Origin: Bin80 sp965203305
GTDB taxonomy: Bacteria; Bacteroidota; Rhodothermia; Rhodothermales; Bin80
DNA length: 64,000 bases
NCBI GenBank assembly: GCA_965203305.1
Contig: OZ241874.1
Span: 1,488,001 to 1,552,000, forward strand
Direction: 5' to 3'
Position numbers and translations under genes: made by a program
Notes under the pieces: model-generated
The model's database searches: none
What the model saw: the letters and a program-made list of their open reading frames with translations, nothing else
Told to the model about the DNA's origin: nothing
Shown here: positions 18,985 through 28,311 of the stretch, in pieces
How the letters are laid out: each line of letters begins with the position of its first letter
Position numbering within the stretch: the first letter of the stretch is position 1

Positions 18985-21900
18985 ATGTTGAACTTTTTCA
19001 ACCAGCTTTTCGGTGATAAGAACCAGCGAGAGATCAATCGCAAGTATGAACCTGTAGTTGCTCGTATTCTTGAAGCTACTCCCGCGGTTGCGGCATTGTC
19101 GGATGATGAATTGCGTGGCCGTACGGAAAAGTACAGGGAACAGATCCGGGCCGAAGTTACAGAAATTGAAGAGCGAAAACTGGAGATCAAGACAGCACTG
19201 CGAACAGGATATATTGACGAAGAAAACAGAGAACCGCTCACACTGGAAGATCGGCAGAACTACTTTGAAGAACTGGATGAACTGGAAGACGAATGGCTGG
19301 AGGTTGCCGAAGAAACTCTGAATGAAATTTTGCCAGAGGCATTTGCCCTGGTGAAAGAGGTCTGTCGGCGACTGTCAGAGAGGGGGTCACTGAAGGTGCG
19401 AGCCAAAGAGCATGATCATGCGATCCGCAGTCGCCGTGCATACCCGGAGATTGAGGGGTCATGGGCTGTATGGCCAAATGAGTGGGAGGCAGGCGGCACG
19501 ATGATCAAATGGGAAATGATTCCCTATGATGTGCAACTGATCGGGGGAACAGTTCTTCACAACGGCAATGTTGCCGAAATGAAAACAGGGGAGGGCAAAA
19601 CGCTCGTTGCTGTGGCACCGGTATACCTGAATGCACTACTTGGCCGCGGCGTACACCTGATTACCGTGAATCCCTATCTGGCACAGCGGGATGCAGAATG
19701 GATGGGCCCCATCTTTGAATTTCTGGGATTGACGGTAGATGTAATTGATGGACATGATGCACACTCGGCAGGTCGTCGTGCGGCGTACCGGGCAGACATT
19801 ACCTATGGAACGAATAATGAGTTCGGGTTTGATTATTTGCGGGACAATTCCTTCGTGATTGATTCCGAGCAGCTCGTACAGCGTGGCCATCACTTTGCCA
19901 TTGTAGACGAGGTGGACTCGGTTCTGGTAGATGAAGCAAGGACTCCCCTCATCATCAGCGGTCCGGTACCTCAGGCCAACAAGAGCAGGTTTGATGAGCT
20001 CAAGCCCGCAGTTGAACGACTGGTGCAGGCGCAGAAGCGGCTGGTCGCCGGGTTTGTGGCGGAAGCAGAGAAGAAACTGAAGGAACGGGATCTGGCCCTG
20101 GAACGCGGCGAGGAGAAGGAAGCAAAAGAGATTGAGTCTGAGGCCGGCCTGGCACTCTTGCGGGCATCCAGAGGGTTCCCTCGCAATAGGAAGCTGATGA
20201 AGATTTTACAGGAACCGGGGGTAGAGCAGCTCAGACGGAAAACAGAGTATTTCTACCTGCAGGATAATGCGAAGAGAATGCCGATTGTGGATGACGAAAT
20301 GCATTATGCACTGGACGAGAAGCAGCATGCTTTGGAGCCCACTGACCAGGGGCGCGAATTCATCGCCAAGGCAGCGGGTGCGGATGTGAACCTGTTCATT
20401 CTCCCGGATGTAGGCGAGGAAACAGCACGGCTGAAACAGGACTATGAAGAACACAAGGAGAAACTGTATGACTCCATTCGCGACCGGGAGGACCTGTCCG
20501 AGGAGAAGCGTGAACACAAGTTGCAGAATGATCTGCGGGTTCTGAAGAACACTCTCGATGAAGAGACGCGCAAATTGTATGCCGTGTATTCGGATCGTGC
20601 AGAACGATTGCACGCGATTGAGCAGCTCCTGAAAGCCTATACCCTCTATGAGCGTGATACAGAGTATATCGTGCAGGATGAGAAAGTGCAGATCGTGGAT
20701 ACGCACACGGGACGTGTGCTCTCGGGTCGGCGGTATTCAGACGGGCTGCACCAGGCAATTGAGGCGAAAGAGGGCGTGAAGGTTCAGGCTGCTACGCAGA
20801 CCTATGCGACAATCACACTCCAGAACTACTTCCGGATGTACAGCAAGCTGGCGGGCATGACCGGGACAGCAGAAACCGAGGCAGAGGAGTTTCACAAGAT
20901 ATACAAGATGGATGTTGTGGTCATTCCGACCAACAAGCCCATTGACAGGGAAGACCTGGATGATCTCGTCTTCAGATCAAAGCGAGAGAAGTACAGCGCA
21001 GTGATTGAAAAGATTGAAGAATATCACGATAAGGGACAACCGGTCCTCGTCGGAACTACATCCGTAGAGGTTTCCGAAACCCTGAGTCGAATGCTGAAAC
21101 GTGGACGAATTCAGCATAATGTGCTTAATGCCAAGCGAGACCGGGCAAAGCAGGAGTCCCTGATTGTGGCGGAAGCTGGAAAGCGGGGAGCAGTGACCAT
21201 TGCAACCAACATGGCGGGGCGGGGAACGGATATCAAGCTCGGTTCTGGAATCGTGAAACTGGGTGGGCTTGCGATTATTGGTACAGAGCGTCATGAAAGC
21301 CGCCGGATTGATCTCCAGCTTCGCGGAAGGTCGGGACGGCAGGGAGATCCTGGAGAGAGCCAGTTCTATGTATCCCTGGAAGATGATCTGATGCGTCTGT
21401 TCGGGCCTGATCGGGTGGCAGGCGTGATGGATCGACTCAAACTTGAGGAGGGAGCGGTGATCACGCATCCGTGGGTCACCAAGAGCATTGAGCGGGCACA
21501 GAAAAAAGTGGAGCAGAATAATTTTGCCATCCGGAAACGGCAACTGGAATATGACGATGTGCTCAATTCGCAGCGGGAAGTCATCTATGACCGGCGGATG
21601 CATGCCCTCAAGGGAGAACGTTTCCGAGGGGAGATACTGGATATGCTCCACAAACTGATTGGACGGCTTGTGCAACGCTACCATGGGGCAGGGGAAATGG
21701 ATGAGTTCCTGGATGAGTTGCGTCGACTCCTGTCTTTTGACTATGAGATTGACCGCCAGCGGTTCTTTGATCTTGGGGATGACGGGGTGGCGGAAGATGC
21801 ATACAACAAGGCAGTGGAGCATTATGAGCGCAAGCGTCAGGTACTGGCGGTCCCGTTCTTCAGCAGCATGAAGAACATTCAGGAAAGTGCTGCAGAAAAC

Positions 21901-22461
21901 AGACCGGAACGTGCATTTGTAGACTTTTCTGACGGGCATCGCCGACTGCGTACGGTTGTGCGGATTGAAGATGTTGTAGCGTCAGAGGGACAGGAGATTA
22001 ATGACAGTCTGGAACGAACGGCAATGCTGTCCTTGATTGACGAGTACTGGACAGAACACCTGCGCTCTCTGGATGAGGTGAAGGAAGGAATTGGGCTCCG
22101 GGCCTATGGGCAGCGCGATCCGCTTGTAGAGTACAAGATGGAAGCTTTCCGGTTGTTTTCAGAGGTGATTGAGCAGATTGGCGAGCAGGTGGTGACATTT
22201 GTATTCCGGGCAGGTCCCCTGGTTGAAAAACGCGGGGGCAATACGGGGCAGGGGAGTCGAATGGATCGTCGTCGTGCCCAGGCGAAGCACCAGTCTCCTG
22301 CCCCCTCATTCGGAGTTGCGGGGAACAGCTCCAATGGAGCAGCCAGCCGGGACCCAAGCGCAAAGCGGCAACCCGTCCTGGCCGGGGAGCATGTTGGCAG
22401 GAATTCGCCCTGTCCATGCGGGAGTGGCAAGAAACACAAGCAGTGCTGCGGACGCATATAA
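18985..22461 (+). CDS. secA: Preprotein translocase ATPase SecA
   Basis: SecA drives secretory proteins through SecYEG. The gene encodes 1158 residues, longer than E. coli SecA (901). The N-terminal SecA DEAD motor has Walker A GEGKT (202-206) and the VDEVDSVLVDEARTPLIISGP segment. The second motor shows GTTSVEVSE, TNMAGRGTDI and GRSGRQGDPG. The extra length comes mostly from a charged insert after the Walker B region (about residues 330-560) and is usual in Bacteroidota-type SecA. The C-terminus ends with the SEC-C zinc motif CPCGSGKKHKQCCG, which binds SecB or ribosomes. recN follows after 12 bases. Confidence 0.98.
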   Translation: MLNFFNQLFGDKNQREINRKYEPVVARILEATPAVAALSDDELRGRTEKYREQIRAEVTEIEERKLEIKTALRTGYIDEENREPLTLEDRQNYFEELDELEDEWLEVAEETLNEILPEAFALVKEVCRRLSERGSLKVRAKEHDHAIRSRRAYPEIEGSWAVWPNEWEAGGTMIKWEMIPYDVQLIGGTVLHNGNVAEMKTGEGKTLVAVAPVYLNALLGRGVHLITVNPYLAQRDAEWMGPIFEFLGLTVDVIDGHDAHSAGRRAAYRADITYGTNNEFGFDYLRDNSFVIDSEQLVQRGHHFAIVDEVDSVLVDEARTPLIISGPVPQANKSRFDELKPAVERLVQAQKRLVAGFVAEAEKKLKERDLALERGEEKEAKEIESEAGLALLRASRGFPRNRKLMKILQEPGVEQLRRKTEYFYLQDNAKRMPIVDDEMHYALDEKQHALEPTDQGREFIAKAAGADVNLFILPDVGEETARLKQDYEEHKEKLYDSIRDREDLSEEKREHKLQNDLRVLKNTLDEETRKLYAVYSDRAERLHAIEQLLKAYTLYERDTEYIVQDEKVQIVDTHTGRVLSGRRYSDGLHQAIEAKEGVKVQAATQTYATITLQNYFRMYSKLAGMTGTAETEAEEFHKIYKMDVVVIPTNKPIDREDLDDLVFRSKREKYSAVIEKIEEYHDKGQPVLVGTTSVEVSETLSRMLKRGRIQHNVLNAKRDRAKQESLIVAEAGKRGAVTIATNMAGRGTDIKLGSGIVKLGGLAIIGTERHESRRIDLQLRGRSGRQGDPGESQFYVSLEDDLMRLFGPDRVAGVMDRLKLEEGAVITHPWVTKSIERAQKKVEQNNFAIRKRQLEYDDVLNSQREVIYDRRMHALKGERFRGEILDMLHKLIGRLVQRYHGAGEMDEFLDELRRLLSFDYEIDRQRFFDLGDDGVAEDAYNKAVEHYERKRQVLAVPFFSSMKNIQESAAENRPERAFVDFSDGHRRLRTVVRIEDVVASEGQEINDSLERTAMLSLIDEYWTEHLRSLDEVKEGIGLRAYGQRDPLVEYKMEAFRLFSEVIEQIGEQVVTFVFRAGPLVEKRGGNTGQGSRMDRRRAQAKHQSPAPSFGVAGNSSNGAASRDPSAKRQPVLAGEHVGRNSPCPCGSGKKHKQCCGRI

Positions 22462-22473
22462 GAGGGAAAGCGA

Positions 22474-24192
22474 ATGCTGCATACCCTCTATATTCGGGAT
22501 TACGCCATCATTGATGAACTCGAGGTTGAATTCGAACATGGTCTCAATATCCTGACCGGCGAAACAGGTGCCGGAAAATCCGTTATGGTTGGTGCTCTCA
22601 AGTTGATTCTTGGAGAGCGTGCCTCCGCAGATGCGATTCGGTCTGGTGCAAAAAAAGCAGTGATTGAGGGAGTATTTGACCATGCGGCATCGCCAGACCT
22701 GCAAAAAATTCTCCAGGAACACGAGATCCCCGAACAGCCGGTACTGATTCTGAGACGGGAAATCGCCAAAACCCACAGCCGTGGCTATATCAATGACTCC
22801 CCGGTGACGCTCCCTGTCATGCGAGGAGTTGCAGCACAGCTGATTGACTTGCACGGACAGCATGAACACCAGTCCCTGCTCAGGGTGGAGACACATCTGA
22901 AGTACGTAGATGCGTTTGGCAAACTTGCCAGCCTGCGTGCGATGTATGTACATGCCTATGAGCGGACAGAGAGCTTGCTAAGGGAGTATGAAGAGATGAG
23001 AGCCCGCCAGAGTAGCCTGGAGGCTTCCCGGGAGCGATTGGACTATGAGATTTCAGAGATTGATTCGGTCAGTCCACAGGAGGGAGAAGAAGATGCACTC
23101 AGGAATGAGATGCATCGGCTTGAGCATGCGGAACAGCTGTACAGCGCAACGGCATCTCTTCACGCAATGCTGTATGCCCGTGAAAATTCCACAGCAGACC
23201 AGCTTGTAACGGCATTAAATGAACTTCAGGAACTCGCATTAATTGACCCGATGCTGGAGACTGCCAGTCAGGAGCTGAATCAGGCATATATTTCCGTAAA
23301 GGAGATTGCAGCACTGTTACAGGAATACAACAATCAGGTGGAGTTCAACCCGACCCGACTGGAGGAGATACGGGAACGGATGGGAGAGCTGGATACGCTG
23401 AAAAGAAGGTATGGAGGCAGTATAGAAGCTGTACTTGAGTATCGTGTGCAGATTGCAGATGAGTATGAACTCGTGGCCAATTATGACGAGGCCCTTGAAA
23501 AGATGGAATGTGATCTTTCGGAAGCCAAAAGAAGCTTGTCGGACAGTGCACAGCAACTGTCCGACAAGCGTCACAAGGTTGCTGTCCAGATTGAATCTGC
23601 TATCACGGCAGAGCTTGCCAGTCTTGGAATGAAGGCAGGCCAGCTGTGTGTGCAGATTGAGAAGCAGGAAGATTTGACGGGCTGGATTATGCTAAAAGAC
23701 ATGGAGGCCAAGGAAAAACAGTACAAGGCCTATCGTCACGGAATGGACAGGGTGGAATTCCTGATTACGACAAATGCAGGGGAAGAGCTGCGCCCGCTTG
23801 CCCGTACAGCTTCCGGCGGAGAAATCAGCCGCATTATGCTGGCAATCAAGCGAGTTCTGGCAGAGAATGACAGGCTTCCGATCTTGGTATTTGATGAAAT
23901 TGATGTTGGAATCAGCGGGGCAATCGCCCGCAAAGTAGGAGTGAGCATGGCGGATTTGGCCAGCTCTCACCAGATTATTGCCATCACCCACCTTCCGCAG
24001 ATTGCCGCACTGGCGCATGCCCATTATGCAGTTGAGAAGTGTGTCTCTGACGGGAGGACCGCAACACAAATCAGAAAGCTGGGAGAAGAAGAATCTCTGG
24101 AACAGGTCGCAAAGCTGATCACGGGTGCAGAGGTTACAGATGCCATGAGGCAAAGTGCCCGCGAACTCATGGAAACAGATCATAAATCTTGA
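22474..24192 (+). CDS. recN: DNA repair protein RecN
   Basis: This 572-residue SMC-like ATPase acts in double-strand break repair. Walker A GETGAGKS is at 29-36, long coiled coils occupy the middle (about 160-370), the ABC signature is TASGGEISRIMLAIK, and Walker B is ILVFDEIDVGISG. Length is normal. A GAGGGAAAG ribosome-binding site precedes the ATG. It lies 12 bp after secA and 3 bp before pgm, so one operon is plausible. An exceptionally strong hairpin lies within the coding sequence at 23534-23569. Confidence 0.96.
   Translation: MLHTLYIRDYAIIDELEVEFEHGLNILTGETGAGKSVMVGALKLILGERASADAIRSGAKKAVIEGVFDHAASPDLQKILQEHEIPEQPVLILRREIAKTHSRGYINDSPVTLPVMRGVAAQLIDLHGQHEHQSLLRVETHLKYVDAFGKLASLRAMYVHAYERTESLLREYEEMRARQSSLEASRERLDYEISEIDSVSPQEGEEDALRNEMHRLEHAEQLYSATASLHAMLYARENSTADQLVTALNELQELALIDPMLETASQELNQAYISVKEIAALLQEYNNQVEFNPTRLEEIRERMGELDTLKRRYGGSIEAVLEYRVQIADEYELVANYDEALEKMECDLSEAKRSLSDSAQQLSDKRHKVAVQIESAITAELASLGMKAGQLCVQIEKQEDLTGWIMLKDMEAKEKQYKAYRHGMDRVEFLITTNAGEELRPLARTASGGEISRIMLAIKRVLAENDRLPILVFDEIDVGISGAIARKVGVSMADLASSHQIIAITHLPQIAALAHAHYAVEKCVSDGRTATQIRKLGEEESLEQVAKLITGAEVTDAMRQSARELMETDHKS
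23534..23569 (+). other. Perfect 14-bp inverted repeat inside recN
   Basis: Arms 23534-23547 and 23556-23569 are exact inverted copies (gcttgtcggacagt) around an 8-base loop. They encode part of the coiled coil (SLSDSAQQLSDKRH). A stem this perfect in coding DNA could affect mRNA stability or translation, or could be chance from the repeated LSD codons. There is no U-tract, so it is not an intrinsic terminator. Confidence 0.6.
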
Positions 24193-24195
24193 ATC

Positions 24196-25794
24196 ATGCG
24201 AACAACCGCAGCAGATATCCCCCGGCTAGTCAGTGCTTACTACACCGAAGATCCAGTCGGAGAAGTTACATTTGGCACCTCCGGTCATCGGGGATCTTCG
24301 CTTCAAGGTACCTTCAATGAATCACATATTCTGGCTGTCAGCCAGGCCATTTGTGACCTTCGTCTGCCATCTGGCCCAGTTATCATCGGGAAAGATACCC
24401 ATGCCCTGTCAGAGCCTGCCTGTGCCACCGTTCTGGAGGTTTTTGCTGCGAACGGGCTTCCTGTGATTCTGGGAGAAGGATATGTTCCCACCCCAGTTAT
24501 TTCCCACGCGGTTCTGGAATGGAATCGGGGCAAAACGGAGGGCATGGCAGATGCGGTGATCCTTACTCCGTCGCATAATCCGCCGGAGGATGGCGGTATC
24601 AAGTACAATCCTGTGCATGGTGGTCCAGCTTCTGGCAAAATCACAGGAGCCATTCAGAATCGGGCCCGAAAGCTTATGGCATCCGGGTTGCGGGATGTCA
24701 AACGAATTTCGTACAGAAGAGCACTGAATGCACCCGGAACCGTTTTAAGGGATTTGATGACCCCGTATGTAAAGGATCTGTCTTCGGTGATTGACATGAA
24801 AGCGATTCGAGCATCAGGGATCACGATTGGGGCAGATCCAATGGGAGGCGCAGGCGTAGACTGCTGGGAAAAGGTTGTTGAATGCCATCGGATACCAATC
24901 GCGGTGTTCAACAACAGAGTAGATCCTGCCTTCGAATTTATGCCTCTGGATCATGACGGAAAGGTGCGCATGGACTGTTCCTCTTCTCATGCTATGAAGC
25001 GTATCTCAACCTTCTGGAAAACCCACTGCTATGATATTGCTTTCGGGAATGATCCAGATGTAGATCGGCATGGAATCGTCACTCGTGGCAGAGGGCTCAT
25101 GAATCCCAATCACTATCTGGCAGTGGCAGGAAAGTATTTGTTTGAGTGTCGGACAGACTGGCCACAAGATGCCTGTTTTGCAAAGACAATCGTTTCCAGC
25201 TCCATGATTGACCGGGTTGCAGAGGGTTTGGGGCGAACTTTGTACGAGACCCCCGTTGGATTCAAGTGGTTTGTAGATGGCTTGTATAACAGTTCCTGCG
25301 GGTTTGCGGGAGAGGAGAGTGCGGGGGCATCATTTCTTCGCAGGGATGGCAGGGTTTGGACAACGGACAAGGACGGCATCATTATGGGGCTTTTGGCCGG
25401 AGAGATCCTCGCAAAAACAGAGCGTGATCCGGCCGAACACTATCAGGTATTGACAGAACGCTATGGAGAGCCCGCATACAGACGGGTGGATACTCCTGCA
25501 ACATCTGCCCAGAAAGAGGCGATGCTCAAGTTATCGCCGGATGACGTAACAGCAGAGACACTCGCCGGAGATCAAATTCAGTCCAAAATAACCAGTGCCC
25601 TAGGGACTCAGGAGTCAATTGGGGGGCTTAAAGTGACAACGGGGCAGGGCTGGTTTGCCGCGAGGCCATCAGGGACAGAGGCTCTCTGCAAGATCTATGC
25701 AGAGAGCTTTCTGGGAGAGGAACATCTGGTACAAATTATAGATGAGGCAAAATCAATCGTTGAGAATGCTCTCGCAAAGTATGAGCACACATGA
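24196..25794 (+). CDS. pgm: Phosphoglucomutase, alpha-D-glucose phosphate-specific
   Basis: This 532-residue enzyme interconverts glucose 1-phosphate and glucose 6-phosphate. The early substrate motif TFGTSGHRGSS, the phosphoserine loop LTPSHNPPEDGGIKYNPVHGG, the metal loop DPDVDRHGIV and the C-terminal phosphate-binding RPSGTEALCKIYAES match the E. coli Pgm type, including its length (~546). It begins 3 bp after recN and overlaps the next mutase gene by four bases. The tandem pair suggests a shared role in sugar-nucleotide supply. Confidence 0.95.
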   Translation: MRTTAADIPRLVSAYYTEDPVGEVTFGTSGHRGSSLQGTFNESHILAVSQAICDLRLPSGPVIIGKDTHALSEPACATVLEVFAANGLPVILGEGYVPTPVISHAVLEWNRGKTEGMADAVILTPSHNPPEDGGIKYNPVHGGPASGKITGAIQNRARKLMASGLRDVKRISYRRALNAPGTVLRDLMTPYVKDLSSVIDMKAIRASGITIGADPMGGAGVDCWEKVVECHRIPIAVFNNRVDPAFEFMPLDHDGKVRMDCSSSHAMKRISTFWKTHCYDIAFGNDPDVDRHGIVTRGRGLMNPNHYLAVAGKYLFECRTDWPQDACFAKTIVSSSMIDRVAEGLGRTLYETPVGFKWFVDGLYNSSCGFAGEESAGASFLRRDGRVWTTDKDGIIMGLLAGEILAKTERDPAEHYQVLTERYGEPAYRRVDTPATSAQKEAMLKLSPDDVTAETLAGDQIQSKITSALGTQESIGGLKVTTGQGWFAARPSGTEALCKIYAESFLGEEHLVQIIDEAKSIVENALAKYEHT

Positions 25795-27173
25795 GTGATG
25801 TCCTGCGCTTTGGCACAGATGGCTGGCGGGCTGTAATCGGGAAAGAGTTCACATTTGGCAACCTGAGTCGTCTGGCTCAGGCAACGGTCAGGTGGCTCAA
25901 GCAGTCTGCTCGCTGCCCCCGTATCGTTGTTGGACATGATACGAGGTTTATGGGGCGATTATTTGCTGAACATGTTGCACAGCAGATGTTAGATGAGGGG
26001 GCTGAAGTGGTTCTTGCAACTGGGCCTGCTCCCACACCCGCCATTAGCTGGGCAGCCAGTTTAAAGGGAATTGATGCAGGAGTCGTGATCACGGCCAGTC
26101 ATAATCCCCCCGAATACAGCGGATACAAGATAAAAACCGGGCTTGGAGGGCCCGCAACTCCAGACATGACCCGTGCAGTGGAGGAGTTGATAGCACCGCA
26201 TGCATCAGATCTCTCGGCAAGTGGTCATGGTTCTGTCACGGAGCAGGATATTACAGCGAGGTACCTGGAGCACTTGCAGGAAAAATTTGATCTGAATTCC
26301 ATAAACCTGAAGCTCGTGCATGATCCCATGTACGGGGCGGGACAGGGGCTGTTGTCCAGGCTTCTGGGGCCTCAGATTGTCACGGAAATTCACAGTGAGA
26401 TGAATCCGGGATTTGGGGGGTGTCCGCCGGAGCCGATTGAGCGTAACTTGGGAGAGTTGATGCAGCGTGTCGTGCAGGAAAAGGCACTCATTGGCATTGC
26501 AAATGATGGGGATGCAGATCGTATCGGGGTTGTTGATGAGCAGGGAGAGGTGGTTACCTCGCATCTCGTGATGGCACTTCTGGCGGCACACTTGCACAAG
26601 CATCACAACATGAAGGGAGCGATTGTACGTACATTTGCGACATCTGCCATTCTGGAAAAGATGGGGGAAGCCTGGGGATTGCCTGTAGAGACCTATCCGA
26701 TCGGATTCAAGTATGTAGCTCCCCGTTTTTTGGAAACGGATGTACTTGTCGGAGGGGAAGAGTCGGGGGGAATTGCCGTCGCAGGGCATCTCCCGGAGCG
26801 GGATGGCATTTATACAGCTCTCGTAGTATTAAAGATGCTGGCAGAACGCCAGAAGTCTCTCACGGAGCTGGTGCAGGAATTATTTGATGAATTTGGACCA
26901 CATGCCTACTGCCGTTCAGATGTGCATACGCAGAAGCAGCCCGAGGTCATCGCAACCCTGCAACGCACGGGAGGCTTGCGCGAAATCGCAGGCCGAGAGG
27001 TTCATTCCATGGACACGCTTGACGGATTCAAGCACTTGATGAAAGATGCATGGCTGCTGGTCCGTCCGTCAGGAACCGAACCTGTACTTCGTATCTATGC
27101 GGAGGCCCCCAGCCGTTCGGAAGCCGAAGCACTGGTACATGACACCCACATTCAGTTTGGGCTGGCAACCTGA
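25791..27173 (+). CDS. Phosphohexomutase (phosphomannomutase/phosphoglucomutase family)
   Basis: This 460-residue alpha-D-phosphohexomutase has all four family segments: FGTDGWRAVIG, the phosphoserine loop TASHNPPEYSGYK, the metal loop NDGDADRIGVV and the phosphate-binding RPSGTEPVLRIYAE. The sugar-recognition loop reads GGEESGGI, found in several subgroups, so the substrate (mannose, glucose or glucosamine phosphate) cannot be settled by eye. It is clearly a different subgroup from the pgm product just upstream. The ATG lies in the four-base overlap with pgm. The following 283 bp hold nothing recognisable. Confidence 0.92.
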   Translation: MSDVLRFGTDGWRAVIGKEFTFGNLSRLAQATVRWLKQSARCPRIVVGHDTRFMGRLFAEHVAQQMLDEGAEVVLATGPAPTPAISWAASLKGIDAGVVITASHNPPEYSGYKIKTGLGGPATPDMTRAVEELIAPHASDLSASGHGSVTEQDITARYLEHLQEKFDLNSINLKLVHDPMYGAGQGLLSRLLGPQIVTEIHSEMNPGFGGCPPEPIERNLGELMQRVVQEKALIGIANDGDADRIGVVDEQGEVVTSHLVMALLAAHLHKHHNMKGAIVRTFATSAILEKMGEAWGLPVETYPIGFKYVAPRFLETDVLVGGEESGGIAVAGHLPERDGIYTALVVLKMLAERQKSLTELVQELFDEFGPHAYCRSDVHTQKQPEVIATLQRTGGLREIAGREVHSMDTLDGFKHLMKDAWLLVRPSGTEPVLRIYAEAPSRSEAEALVHDTHIQFGLAT

Positions 27174-27456
27174 CCGACTATCCCAGGAAATACGGGGCAG
27201 GGATTCAGTTGCGAGAATTTCTCAGAATACGCCAAACAGGCGATCCTTTTGCCAGGAATGATACAGGAACCCGCAGAAACCAGCGGGTGGTGTACGCTGT
27301 GCACTTTTCTTGCAAAACCTCCCGAATTTCCCGGAAATATCACACCTTCCCAGAACGAGAACGAGGGCAACTTCAGACAAGCACGGTACCCCATTCTCGA
27401 ATATGAATGTCCGTTACTGCCAGGGTTAAGTTCTGGCGAATTGATGCAGTGTACCT

Positions 27457-28248
27457 CTAGAATGCTGACAGTACTGGAAAATCTGTCTGAACATTGCCAC
27501 GCGCCACTTCTGACAGCTTTCGGAGCGAATTCTGGCTGAATCCATTGGTGTGATCGGTGATCAGGATGCCTTCCAGATGATCATATTCGTGCTGTATAAC
27601 GCGTGCCAGGATTCCGTCGGCATGGAGAGAATGCTTTTTCATCAGCTCATCCTGATACCTCACTTCCACAAATTTCGGGCGGATGACGGGAATTCCAACA
27701 TGTGGAATGGAAAGACAGCCTTCAGGAAATTCTTCTTTGGACTCTGATTTCCACGCGATCTCGGGATTGATCAGTACCATGGGCTGTTCGGGGAGCATAC
27801 TTCTCATTCCTTCGGGCATGTATCTCATTGGAGAAGAAATATCCACCACGAAGAGGCGTTCCGGTCGCCCCACCTGAGGGGCTGCCAGGCCGATCCCGCC
27901 GGCATTGTGCATCGTCTCCATCATGTCCTCTATCAATTCCTTCAGTTCCACGTTGACAGATGTGACTGGCATAGTCTGCTGACGCAGAGCAGGGTCACCA
28001 AACAAGCGGATCGGGAGCAGAAAATCCGTCATGGACTCCTCGGCCAGTGGCAGATTTTCGCTGACATACGGCTGCGCAGATGTGCGATCAGGGACGAGAG
28101 AGTCAAGTCCTGCAACTGCTGTCATCCCCCCAATTGTATACTTGACGGCCTTGCCCAAAAATTGCCGGCGGGAGATTTGGTGATGATCCTGGCTTTCAGA
28201 CAGGCTGGATGCCCTGTCAGGCGTTCTTTCTTTGGTGATTTTCGTCAT
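27457..28248 (-). CDS. def: Peptide deformylase with N-terminal twin-arginine signal
   Basis: The 263-residue frame ends with a complete peptide deformylase domain: GIGLAAPQ (118-125), EGCLS with metal ligand C178, and HEYDH (H220, E221, H224). Deformylases remove formyl groups from nascent chains in the cytosol. Here the domain is preceded by residues 26-57 with SRRQFLGK and a hydrophobic stretch, a textbook Tat export signal. An internal ATG at 28032 (M73, just before the FLLPIRLFGDPALR start typical of the family) has a GAGGAG three bases upstream. It would give a normal 191-residue cytosolic enzyme. The long form, the short form, or both may be made. It is divergent from the DsbA-like gene. 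Confidence 0.88.
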   Translation of the reverse strand: MTKITKERTPDRASSLSESQDHHQISRRQFLGKAVKYTIGGMTAVAGLDSLVPDRTSAQPYVSENLPLAEESMTDFLLPIRLFGDPALRQQTMPVTSVNVELKELIEDMMETMHNAGGIGLAAPQVGRPERLFVVDISSPMRYMPEGMRSMLPEQPMVLINPEIAWKSESKEEFPEGCLSIPHVGIPVIRPKFVEVRYQDELMKKHSLHADGILARVIQHEYDHLEGILITDHTNGFSQNSLRKLSEVARGNVQTDFPVLSAF

Positions 28249-28311
28249 GATTCACTGATGGCAACATTTTCTGATACAGATGGTACACCTCAAGCTACTC
28301 ACGGGCTATCC

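Noticed and set aside
27907..28311. 5' extension of the DsbA-like frame
   Set aside because: It runs antisense through def and would bury the signal peptide that starts at 28312.
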